DNA of 64,000 bases from Streptomyces reniochalinae (GTDB taxonomy: Bacteria; Actinomycetota; Actinomycetes; Streptomycetales; Streptomycetaceae). This document shows, one piece after another, positions 57,354-64,000 of this stretch. Position 1 is the stretch's first letter; each line of letters starts with the position of its first letter. The DNA lies in the NCBI RefSeq assembly GCF_003323735.1, contig NZ_QOIM01000024.1, forward strand, positions 210,797 to 274,796, read 5' to 3'. The notes below the pieces were generated by a model. The model did not search any database, was not told the DNA's origin, and saw only the letters and a program-made list of their open reading frames with translations. The translations under genes and the position numbers were made by a program.

Positions 57354-57575
57354 ATGACATCGACTTCCACCGGGCCCGGAGAGCCCGGAAGGTTCCGGGA
57401 GACCGACGCGGGCCAGGTGCCCGCCTCGGAGCTCACCGTCACGGCGGCCAACGACGCGATCCGGAGCTTCGTCGCCGGCCGCACCCTCTGGTCGAAGGAA
57501 GCTCTCGCCGAACTGGACAGGCTGCGCGGCCAGTGGCAGCGCGCCGTCCATGCCGAGATGGTCGAGGCGGCGTGA
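57354..57575 (+). CDS. Small conserved-looking protein, unknown
   Basis: A 73-residue protein with a Ser/Thr/Gly-rich head and a helical body (LTVTAANDAIRSFVAGRTLWSKEALAELDRLRGQWQRAVHAEMVEAA). No domain is recognised. The ATG at 57354 is chosen over an earlier one at 57324 on the basis of composition. A short hairpin, ACCCCGTT / AACGGGGT (57636-57654), follows it. Confidence 0.65.
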   Translation: MTSTSTGPGEPGRFRETDAGQVPASELTVTAANDAIRSFVAGRTLWSKEALAELDRLRGQWQRAVHAEMVEAA

Positions 57576-57635
57576 GGGCCGCCGCCTCGGCCATCTCTTC
57601 TCTCCGGCTCCGCGCCGCGTAGCGCGTGATTCCGC

Positions 57636-57654
57636 ACCCCGTTCCCAACGGGGT
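57636..57654 (+). terminator. Hairpin between two small genes
   Basis: ACCCCGTT (57636-57643) and AACGGGGT (57647-57654), perfect 8-bp arms, 3-base loop, 61 bases after the small gene's stop. Confidence 0.6.
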
Positions 57655-57690
57655 CTCGCCACCCACCCGTTGATCCGCAAGCATGGGCGC

Positions 57691-58659
57691 ATGAGCGGTG
57701 CACAGCGGCGGGCCGGCAGCGGCACGGGGCAGCAGCCCGACGACGGCGGAACGGACCCCGGCGGCGGGCGCGAGCAGCGGCCGCCCGCGCCGCGGGGCGC
57801 GTCGGCCGAGGTGCGGGAGGGCGCCCGCCGTGGGCGGCGCCGTCTCCTGCTCGCCACGGCGCTGTTCGCGACGCTGGTCCTGCCCAAGGTCGTCAGCCCG
57901 CCCGGTTCCGCCGACGGCGCCGCGGCCCGCCCCTCCCCCAGCGCCAGCAGCGTCCCCGCGTACCCCACGCCGCGCCCCGACGACAGCACGACGGCCGCCC
58001 CGTCACCGTCCCGGCTCGGCCCCACGCCCGGCAGCAGCGCACTGCCGACCCCGCCCGGCTCCACGCCCGGCGCCACAGGACCCGCGGCGGGTCCCGGCGG
58101 CGACTCCGACTCCCTGGCCGCTGACTTCCGTTCGGTGCGGGCCGGGCAGTGCCTGACCGTGCACGGCAACGGGTCGGGCTGGAGCCGTCCGGCCCCCACC
58201 GAGGCCACGCGTGTGCCGTGCGGCGACGACCGGGCGTTCACCCGGGTGACCGCCGTCCACGCGGCGGGGCGCGGCGGCGACACCGAGACGTCCTGCCCCA
58301 CCGGCAACGGGCGCGCCTCCTGGACGCACGGCGGCACCACGCTGTGCGTCACCCGTCAGTTCCGCACCGACCAGTGCCTGCTGGCCGAGTCGGACGGCGG
58401 CCGGCTGCGGGCCGCGCTGATGTCGGCGCCGGCCTGCTCCACCCGGCCACCCTCCGGCGGGGACGGCGGGGACGGCGGGGACGGCGGGGACGGCGGAAAG
58501 GGTGGGCCGGGCCGCTACGACCGGCTGCTGGCCATCACCGGCGTCTACGACCGGCCCACCCCGTGCCGGAAAGGCGACAGCGGTACGCACTCGCGCTACT
58601 GGTCCTGGAAGGTCGACGGCGGCAGCCGGACGCTGTGCGCCGCCGACGCCACGGAGTGA
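57691..58659 (+). CDS. Secreted or membrane-anchored Cys-containing protein, unknown
   Basis: A 322-residue protein with a basic, Gly-rich head, one hydrophobic segment (RRLLLATALFATLVLPKVV, about 50-68), a long Pro/Ser/Thr linker and an extracytoplasmic domain with paired Cys (RAGQCLTVHG, RVPCGDD, TETSCPTG, TTLCVTR, DQCLLAE, APACSTR). This resembles septum-formation or lectin-like domains of Streptomyces surface proteins, but I cannot name the family. A GGD-type repeat interrupts the domain near 58460. Its 3' end overlaps the convergent gene by 64 bases. Confidence 0.7.
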   Translation: MSGAQRRAGSGTGQQPDDGGTDPGGGREQRPPAPRGASAEVREGARRGRRRLLLATALFATLVLPKVVSPPGSADGAAARPSPSASSVPAYPTPRPDDSTTAAPSPSRLGPTPGSSALPTPPGSTPGATGPAAGPGGDSDSLAADFRSVRAGQCLTVHGNGSGWSRPAPTEATRVPCGDDRAFTRVTAVHAAGRGGDTETSCPTGNGRASWTHGGTTLCVTRQFRTDQCLLAESDGGRLRAALMSAPACSTRPPSGGDGGDGGDGGDGGKGGPGRYDRLLAITGVYDRPTPCRKGDSGTHSRYWSWKVDGGSRTLCAADATE

Positions 58660-59357
58660 CCCGTCGGGCCCCCGTACGGGCCCGCGTCGGGTTCCGGCCG
58701 CCCGCCTTCGCCGCCCCTCGCCCGGCGCCACCAGCCCGGGGCCGCCACCGCCAGCGCAACCGCACCGGTGACCAGCGCGAACGGGAGAGCGGGGCCGGCC
58801 AGCGCCAGGTACGGGAGCCCTGCCACGGCCGCCACCACGCAGTAGAAGGCGCCCACCAGGGACAGCAGGCCCTGGACGAGGGGCGGCCCTTGCGGATTCC
58901 AGCGGACGACGAGCGCCGCACAGACGGCCGCCCACAGCGCGGCACGCGGCTCACCGAAGGCGACGGCGTCCCGCACCTCTTCCGCCGCCCTGAACCACCA
59001 CTGGCCGTCCAGGATGTCGACGAGGTGGCGGAAGTCCGCGGCGTAACCCGGCAGTTCGGCGCCTGGCGGTACCTTCTCGCCGAGGCCCGCCACGTCCTGG
59101 CGTACGAACTCCGTGACCATCAACAGGGCCGCGCCGAGCGTGTGGGCGGCGCCCGCCGTCCAGCCGACGGACCAGGCGCGCAGCCGCGCACGTGCGCTCT
59201 TCCCTCCGCCGCCCCCGGCGCGCCCTTCCGCGCCACCGCCGCTGCGCGCCCCCACGCCACCGGTCACCGGGCCGGCGCCCGCGACCGGGTCGACGCGAGC
59301 CACCGGATCGGACTCCGCCACCGGGCCGGCGCCCGTCGCCGCACTGCCGCCTTCCAC
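58596..59357 (-). CDS. Membrane protein, unknown
   Basis: A 253-residue protein: a disordered, Gly/Ala/Pro-rich head with a PVA-type repeat, then about four hydrophobic segments (GWTAGAAHTLGAALLMVTEFV, ALWAAVCAALVVRW, LLSLVGAFYCVVAAVAGLPYLAL, PFALVTGAVALAVAAPGWW). No family recognised. The GTG at 59357 is uncertain. It follows the OmpA-domain gene by 114 bases in the pilus locus, and its end overlaps the convergent gene by 64 bases. Confidence 0.65.
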   Translation of the reverse strand: MEGGSAATGAGPVAESDPVARVDPVAGAGPVTGGVGARSGGGAEGRAGGGGGKSARARLRAWSVGWTAGAAHTLGAALLMVTEFVRQDVAGLGEKVPPGAELPGYAADFRHLVDILDGQWWFRAAEEVRDAVAFGEPRAALWAAVCAALVVRWNPQGPPLVQGLLSLVGAFYCVVAAVAGLPYLALAGPALPFALVTGAVALAVAAPGWWRRARGGEGGRPEPDAGPYGGPTGHSVASAAHSVRLPPSTFQDQ

Positions 59358-59471
59358 GCCGCACCGTCCCCTCGTCGCTGCCGGTGCCGTTCATCGTCGG
59401 GCCGCGCGGACCGGGCCGCAAGGGCGTACCCGCGAGCGCTCCTTGGGCCCGCCGCTCCTTCCTCCGGCCCG

Positions 59472-60224
59472 TCAGTCCTTCTTCGGGAAGGAGACCTCCA
59501 CGCGGCGGTTCTTCTTCCGCCCGTCCTCCGTGCGGTTGTCGGCGACGGGATAGTCCTCGCTGTAGCCGCGCACGTGGAAGCTGACGTCGGGCCCCAGCCG
59601 GGCCGCCAACTCCGTCTGTACGGCGGTGGCCCGCTTCTTGGACAGCTTCTTGCCGTGCTCGTAGGAGCCGAGGTCGTCGGTGAAGCCGAAGACGTTCACC
59701 TCGGCGCTGCCCTGTTTCTCGATCTCCTCGGCGATCGCCTTGATCCGGTCCTGCGCCCCGCTGTTCGGCTTCGCACTGTCCTTGGGGAACAGCACTTCGG
59801 CCTGGAGGGTGAACTTCGTCTTTACCGTGCTGTCCTCGCGGCGTTCCTCACCGCCCAGGTCCTCGGTCACGAACTTGATGTCCAGCACCCTGGGCTCCGC
59901 CAGCTTCGCGCCGTCGGCCAGCCGCAGCCCCTCCGCCTTCGGGTCCACCTCCACCGGCGCCTCGGCCTCCCCGATGTTGTCCGGCGGCTCGCTGAACCCC
60001 GGATCCCCCGGCCCCTTCTCCCCGGGGAGGGACGGCGCCTGCCCGGTGGGAATGGTCGTCGGGTCGTCGGTGGGGTACCGCGTGGCGATGTCCGGGACGG
60101 AGGGCGTCGGGTGCGGGGTGGGATCGTCGGCCCCCGCCCGTGGGGCGTGCAGACCCAGCACGAGTGCCGCCGTGACGGACGAACACGCCAGCGCCCCGGT
60201 CAGCCGCGGCCCGCGCGCACCCAT
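59472..60224 (-). CDS. OmpA-family peptidoglycan-binding protein, secreted
   Basis: A 250-residue exported protein with a signal peptide (LTGALACSSVTAALVLGLHAPRAGA), a Pro/Thr-rich linker and a C-terminal OmpA-like domain (AEVLFPKDSAKPNSGAQDRIKAIAEEI, VFGFTDDLGSYEHGKKLSKKRATAV, VRGYSEDYPVADNRTEDGRKKNRRVEVSF). The NR...GRxxNRRVE motif binds peptidoglycan. The ATG at 60224 is preferred, since GGGGAGGGG lies about five bases upstream. It may anchor the pilus in the wall; that is inference from position. Confidence 0.9.
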   Translation of the reverse strand: MGARGPRLTGALACSSVTAALVLGLHAPRAGADDPTPHPTPSVPDIATRYPTDDPTTIPTGQAPSLPGEKGPGDPGFSEPPDNIGEAEAPVEVDPKAEGLRLADGAKLAEPRVLDIKFVTEDLGGEERREDSTVKTKFTLQAEVLFPKDSAKPNSGAQDRIKAIAEEIEKQGSAEVNVFGFTDDLGSYEHGKKLSKKRATAVQTELAARLGPDVSFHVRGYSEDYPVADNRTEDGRKKNRRVEVSFPKKD

Positions 60225-60226
60225 CC

Positions 60227-60856
60227 TCACCCCTCCCCACCGAGGGTCACGCCTGCGGGAGGCATGTCGGCGATCTGGAACTCGACCTTGTCGTTGCCCT
60301 CGGGAGGCGCGGGGAACTGGGCGTACCAGGTCTTCGACTTCCCGGCCTGGACCGGCTGCCCGAAGGACGAGCACAGGCACCGGCCCTCGGTGTCCCTGAG
60401 CACGAGATAGCGCTTCTTGCCCTTCTTGTCGACGAGCTTCGCGCCGGCGACGGAGAGCTTGTTGCGCAGGGCGAGTTCGGATTCCTTGCCCTCCCACCCG
60501 GGTGCGACCCAGACCTTCCCGCCTCCGTTGGTGACCTTGCCTGCCACCGTCACGAAACCGCCCGACTCGCGGCGGGCCGACTCGATGGTGAGCGTGATGT
60601 CGTCCCCGCCCCTCACCTCGGCGAGCGGCTCGCCGCCCCCTGTCCCGCCCGGCCGGTCACCGCCGCCCCCGTCCTCGTCCGTCCGGGAGGCCCGCGGCTC
60701 CTTGGTGTCGTCGCCGCCGTCGCCTCCCCCGCCGCAGCCCGCCGCCGGCAGCACAAGACCGGCCGACAGGGCCACCGCGGTGAGGCCCCGGCGAAGCCCC
60801 GTGATGCGTCGAAGATTCATCAAGTGCCCGGCTCTCATTCCTCGTCCGCTCGTCAT
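60227..60856 (-). CDS. Lipoprotein in the pilus locus
   Basis: A protein of up to 209 residues with a signal peptide ending in the lipobox LPAAGC, then a Gly/Asp-rich linker and a beta-rich domain (DITLTIESARRESGGFVTVAGKVTN, SKTWYAQFPAPPEGNDKVEFQIADMP). The ATG at 60856 overlaps the upstream stop (ATGA), which argues for coupling; ATG codons at 60838 and 60820 would give a more typical signal peptide. Family unknown. It abuts the OmpA-domain gene. Confidence 0.8.
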   Translation of the reverse strand: MTSGRGMRAGHLMNLRRITGLRRGLTAVALSAGLVLPAAGCGGGGDGGDDTKEPRASRTDEDGGGGDRPGGTGGGEPLAEVRGGDDITLTIESARRESGGFVTVAGKVTNGGGKVWVAPGWEGKESELALRNKLSVAGAKLVDKKGKKRYLVLRDTEGRCLCSSFGQPVQAGKSKTWYAQFPAPPEGNDKVEFQIADMPPAGVTLGGEG

Positions 60857-61446
60857 TCGACCAGCACCACCGAGAAGAGGTCCGACGGTTCCACGTCGAG
60901 ATCCTCGTCGTCGGGGTCGATCGTGAGGTTCTCGTCGTCGCAGGTGAGCTCGATCTCCTCGCCACCGGTCCCGTTCTCGGCCGTGCAGCGGGGCCTGACG
61001 ACCGCGGTGGCGGTGGCGTGCGCCTTCTTGTGGTCCGCGCCGGGAACGATGGTGTCGCCCGTGTCGAAGCGCGTCTCCACCCCGACGGTGTAGCCGCTGT
61101 CCCCCTCACGCGTCGTGGGGTCGCAGGCGACCAGTTCCGAGCGGTTGCGGTCGGCGAAGCGTGCGGCTTGGCCGCAGCCGTCGCCGGGCAGCGGGGCCAG
61201 GGCTTCCAGCCAGTCCTGCCACTCCCCCTCTTCGGGCAGCGCGTCCACGAACCCGTCGAAGAGGAGGTCCCGGTCGTCCCGTGCGGCTCCCAACGCGGCG
61301 GCGTCGGCGGCTGTCTGGCCGCCGCCTCGGACCGTGGCGGCCTGGGCGACGGCGAAGAAGGCGAAGGCGAGGAAGAGCAGCCCCGCGATCACGGCGCCGT
61401 ACAGGATGACCGTCTGGCCGCAGTCCGCCGCCCCGGGTGCTGTCAG
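60853..61446 (-). CDS. TadG/TadE-like pilus assembly protein with a non-standard start
   Basis: A 197-residue protein whose N-terminus (GAADCGQTVILYGAVIAGLLFLAFAFFAVAQAATVRGGGQTAADAAALGAARD) is the TadE/G-like pattern: a membrane helix then a QTAADAAALAAA segment. The rest is extracytoplasmic with several Cys. In this frame there is no ATG, GTG or TTG between the pilin stop and the membrane helix, and none for a long way upstream; CTG at 61446, overlapping the pilin stop as CTGA, is the most likely start. An indel is the alternative. Confidence 0.8.
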   Translation of the reverse strand: MTAPGAADCGQTVILYGAVIAGLLFLAFAFFAVAQAATVRGGGQTAADAAALGAARDDRDLLFDGFVDALPEEGEWQDWLEALAPLPGDGCGQAARFADRNRSELVACDPTTREGDSGYTVGVETRFDTGDTIVPGADHKKAHATATAVVRPRCTAENGTGGEEIELTCDDENLTIDPDDEDLDVEPSDLFSVVLVE

Positions 61447-61646
61447 CCTCCGAGTACGGCGCTCACGGCGTTGGCGATCGCTCCGGAGATCATCGAGTCC
61501 AGCCCCAGCGCCCGGATGGCGAGGATGATGCCGGCGACCAGGATGACGATGCCGGCGTACTCGATCGAGTTGGCGCCCCGGTCCGCTGCGGGCCCGCGGA
61601 GGCGGGCGATGCGGGTCCGGATACGCCTGCGGATGGCGTTCGACAT
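61443..61646 (-). CDS. Flp-like type IVb pilin
   Basis: A 67-residue pilin-like peptide. The basic leader ends in RG, followed by ANSIEYAGIVILVAGIILAIRAL: the Glu at +5 and Tyr at +6 after Gly are the class IVb prepilin signature, and the hydrophobic helix would form the pilus core. The ATG at 61646 has GGAGGAG about six bases upstream. It is the probable substrate of the prepilin peptidase at 56342-57100 and sits directly before the TadG-like gene. Confidence 0.88.
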   Translation of the reverse strand: MSNAIRRRIRTRIARLRGPAADRGANSIEYAGIVILVAGIILAIRALGLDSMISGAIANAVSAVLGG

Positions 61647-62028
61647 CGGGATCTCCTCCGTTGGTGGTCGACTCGCTGTCCCCGCAGGGACACGCCCCCG
61701 CGTCCGGCCGGCTCGCCCACCGCGTGTGGCGGCCCCGGTGGGGGCCGCAGCGGCTCGGTGACGTCACGTCGCGCGCCCCTCCCTCACCCCCGCGCGGTGT
61801 AGCTAACAGTCGCTGCCCGAATGCAGACTGTGCCACATCTGGTTGCGGTGGCGAAGAGGTGGTGAGAAACCCGTTGGCCTCCGCATCGGCGCGGGGGCGG
61901 TGACGTGCGGGAAGGCCAAGAAGCGCGGCGGCGGCTGCCGCGCGGCTCCGGCCGTGGGAGGGGCCGTGGGCGGCCCGCCCGCAGGGCCGCGGGCGGCAAC
62001 GCCTCCGAAGAGCGGGGAAGGTGATGGT
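61647..62028. other. Intergenic region in the pilus locus with a hairpin
   Basis: 382 bases between the TadC-like stop and the pilin start. CCGCCCGC / GCGGGCGG (61975-61982 and 61989-61996) forms an 8-bp hairpin just after tadC, so the pilin operon probably has its own promoter in the rest of the region. No gene supported. Confidence 0.5.
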
Positions 62029-62919
62029 TCAGCCCCCCAGCACGGAGCCGAAGTCCGTGTCCGAGCCGAGGATGAAGGTCGCCACGATGAGGATGAGGGT
62101 GCCGGGGAGCAGGAAGGCGATGGTGGACATCGTCGCCTTGGGAACGGTTTTCGCCGCCTTGCGGCGCGCGTTCTGGGCGTCGGTGCGGCGCATGTCGGTG
62201 GCGATCTGAATGAGCGTCTCGGCGATGGGGGCGCCCAGTTCCTCGCCTTGCTGGAGGGCGGTGACGAACTGGTCGACCTGGTCGCTGGCGTTGCGTCGGC
62301 GCAGCTCGTCGAAGGCCTGACGGCGGCTGACGCCCATGTCCATCTGGCGCAGGGTGATGCGCAGTTCGTCCGCCCAGGGCCCGGCGTAGCGGTCGGCGAC
62401 GCGTTCCAGTGCCTGCCGGAAGCCGAGCCCCGCGGAGACGACGACGGCGAGGACGTCGAGGAAGTCGGGCAGGGTCCGCTCGATGACGCGCCGGCGGTCC
62501 TTGATGGCCTGGCGGATGACCAGGTCGGCCGCGAACCAGCCGAACGCCAGCACGAGCACGGTGAACAAGAGGCTGCCGGCCGCCAGGCCGACCAGCGCCA
62601 TGAGAAGCCCGAAGAGGCCCCAGACGGCGCGGCGCGCCGCGTACCGCTCCAGGGTGAGTCCGCCGGGGTTGCCCGCCTGGTCGATTCTCCGGCGCTTCCT
62701 GGCGACCTGCCCAGGACCCATCAGCCGCAGCACCAGCGGTGCCAGCCGCATGCCGAGGCGGTCGACGGCGGCCTCGCCCTTGGTGGTGCGGGTGGCGCCG
62801 ACCTCCAGCGCGACGGCCAGGTCGGCGGGCAGCTTCGTCTCGGCGCGGTACATCCGCCAGCCGGCGAAGGCGCCGTAGACCGCGAGGGCTGCGAGGGCGG
62901 CGAGTCCGAGTGCGATCAC
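62029..62919 (-). CDS. Type II secretion F-domain protein (TadC-like)
   Basis: A 296-residue membrane protein. A cytoplasmic stretch after helix 1 leads to the F domain (RTLPDFLDVLAVVVSAGLGFRQALERVADRY, RQAFDELRRRNASDQVDQFVTALQQGEELGAPIAETL) and a last helix (TIAFLLPGTLILIVATFILG). It is one of two platform proteins that work with the TadA ATPase to extrude Flp pili. It starts four bases after the tadB stop. Confidence 0.92.
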   Translation of the reverse strand: MIALGLAALAALAVYGAFAGWRMYRAETKLPADLAVALEVGATRTTKGEAAVDRLGMRLAPLVLRLMGPGQVARKRRRIDQAGNPGGLTLERYAARRAVWGLFGLLMALVGLAAGSLLFTVLVLAFGWFAADLVIRQAIKDRRRVIERTLPDFLDVLAVVVSAGLGFRQALERVADRYAGPWADELRITLRQMDMGVSRRQAFDELRRRNASDQVDQFVTALQQGEELGAPIAETLIQIATDMRRTDAQNARRKAAKTVPKATMSTIAFLLPGTLILIVATFILGSDTDFGSVLGG

Positions 62920-62923
62920 GGCC

Positions 62924-63985
62924 TCACACCTCGATCCGGCCGAGCCGGCGGATCACCCAGAACCCGGCCGCGAACAGGCCGACGGCGATGACCATGGCGA
63001 TCTGCCCCACGGGGCTGCCGGTGACGCGGGCGAGCGCGCCGGGCATCATCGAGTTCATCATCAGCATCGCGCCGAGTCCCAGCAGTGGAATGGTGAAGGC
63101 GGTCGCGTTGACCTCGGCGAGCATGGTGCGGACCTCGCGCCTGGTCTCCTTGCGCTCTTCGAGTGTGGTGGTCAGGTTGCGCAGGGAGGCGACGATGGTG
63201 CCGCCCGCGCGGTTGGAGAGCACGAGCGTGGTGACGAGGACGACGAGTTCCCTGGAGGGCAGCCGCTCGGCCAACTCGCCCAGCGCGTCGTCGATGGAGC
63301 GGCCAACCGCGAGTTGGTCGGTCACCAGCCGCAGTTCGTCGCCCGCCGGTGCCTCCAGTTCGTCGGCGGCCATGCCGAGGGCGGTGCGCAGCGCGAGCCC
63401 CGCCGAGGTGGCGTTGGCGAGGATGCGCGCGAGTTCGGGCAGCTGGCTGATGAACTGTTCGGTGCGGCGCTGCCGCTGGTGGCCGAGGAAGGCGTTGCCG
63501 GCCAGTACGCCGACCAGTCCCGCCAGCGGCCCGAAGAACGGCGCCAGCGCCCAGGAGGCCAGTACCCACAGGACGGCGACGAGTGCGGCCATGGCGACGA
63601 CGTACTCGCCGGGCGTCACCTCGAGCCCGGTGGCGGTCAGCTTGGCCTGGAGGCGGCGTCCAGGGCCGGTGGCGCGCACGCGGCGGTCGACCCCGGCGAA
63701 GCGGCGCCGTCTGCCGCCGGGCCCGGGGGGCAGGGTCCCGGCGGTGTGCTCGCTGTCGGCCAGCCGTGCGAGCAGTGCCCGCCTGCGTGCCCGTCCGGAG
63801 AGGTAGGTGAGCACGCCCGCGACGGCCAGCGCGCAGGCGACCAGCGCGGCCGAGAGCGCGAACTGCGCCGCGGCGTCCAGCGCCAGGACCGCCGCCGAGC
63901 CCTGAGGTGACGGCGCGGGGGACGGGGCCGGCGGCGCGGGGGACGGGAGCCCGGACGGTGCCGCGTGCGCGTACGGAGGGATCAC
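62924..63985 (-). CDS. Type II secretion F-domain protein (TadB-like)
   Basis: A 353-residue protein with a Pro-rich N-terminus, membrane helices and an F domain (FISQLPELARILANATSAGLALRTALGMAADEL, LVLSNRAGGTIVASLRNLTTTLEERKETRREVRTMLAEV). It pairs with the TadC-like protein. The GTG at 63985 overlaps the stop of the preceding gene (GTGA), so it is coupled to it. Confidence 0.92.
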   Translation of the reverse strand: MIPPYAHAAPSGLPSPAPPAPSPAPSPQGSAAVLALDAAAQFALSAALVACALAVAGVLTYLSGRARRRALLARLADSEHTAGTLPPGPGGRRRRFAGVDRRVRATGPGRRLQAKLTATGLEVTPGEYVVAMAALVAVLWVLASWALAPFFGPLAGLVGVLAGNAFLGHQRQRRTEQFISQLPELARILANATSAGLALRTALGMAADELEAPAGDELRLVTDQLAVGRSIDDALGELAERLPSRELVVLVTTLVLSNRAGGTIVASLRNLTTTLEERKETRREVRTMLAEVNATAFTIPLLGLGAMLMMNSMMPGALARVTGSPVGQIAMVIAVGLFAAGFWVIRRLGRIEV

Positions 63986-64000
63986 ACGGCCTCCCGGGTG
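63982..64000 (-). CDS. 3' end of an upstream gene, probably tadA ATPase
   Basis: Only the last five codons and the TGA stop are in the window, overlapping the tadB start. The identity is inferred from the usual tadA-tadB-tadC order. Confidence 0.4.

Noticed and set aside
58149..60410. Very long open frame on the plus strand over the OmpA-domain, lipoprotein and membrane-protein genes
   Set aside because: It is an antisense shadow of high GC3 coding. The translation is Arg/Gly/Pro-rich without domains, while the minus strand has clear signal peptides and an OmpA domain.

Overview
The window is high-GC DNA with GTG/TTG starts, ATGA/GTGA gene overlaps and a gene set (WhiB-like protein, RsbU-type phosphatases, class I and class II fumarases, OxyR-AhpCD, DUF4245, DUF6542) typical of Streptomyces or a close actinomycete relative. 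All identifications come from reading motifs, not from searches.

Layout. 1-2.4 kb: end of a succinate dehydrogenase/fumarate reductase flavoprotein gene and its iron-sulfur partner. 2.5-7.4 kb: two large SpoIIE-type phosphatases with sensor and ATPase domains. 7.5-12.5 kb: a SPOR-like small protein, a GntR regulator, an ArsR-type regulator coupled to an MFS exporter, a VOC protein and a dienelactone hydrolase. 12.5-20 kb: a compact class I lanthipeptide cluster on the minus strand, transcribed ABC transporter > precursor > LanC > LanB. The 50-residue precursor (17551-17703) carries an FxLD leader motif and a Cys/Ser/Thr-rich core; it has its own promoter-like sequence, and a strong hairpin closes the operon after lanB. 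20-24.1 kb: small accessory genes and a TetR-acyltransferase pair whose regulator has two operator-like repeats in front of it.

24.7-47.2 kb is conserved chromosome: ychF, DUF6542, ispH, a permease, xseAB, a nitroreductase, DUF4245, glpX, a wblI-like gene, a DUF1707/LiaF-like gene, fumarase class I, fumC, DUF402, a methyltransferase, a third SpoIIE phosphatase, ahpD-ahpC divergent from oxyR, then a ribbon-helix-helix/SPFH pair. 47.5-56.1 kb: a membrane alpha/beta-hydrolase, an AI-2E family transporter, a secreted transglycosylase-like protein with a structured upstream region, PIN-PhoH, isoprenyl transferase and an aldo/keto reductase. 56.3-64 kb: a Tad/Flp-type pilus locus (prepilin peptidase, Flp-like pilin, TadG-like protein, lipoprotein, OmpA-domain protein, TadC, TadB and the last codons of an upstream gene, probably tadA).

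The most interesting item is the lanthipeptide cluster. Its precursor is too short for an ordinary ORF cutoff, and no protease, immunity genes or dedicated regulator is visible beside it. Other points are a pilus gene with no standard start codon, a nested-stem region before the transglycosylase gene, and several tandem repeats and palindromes at gene ends.
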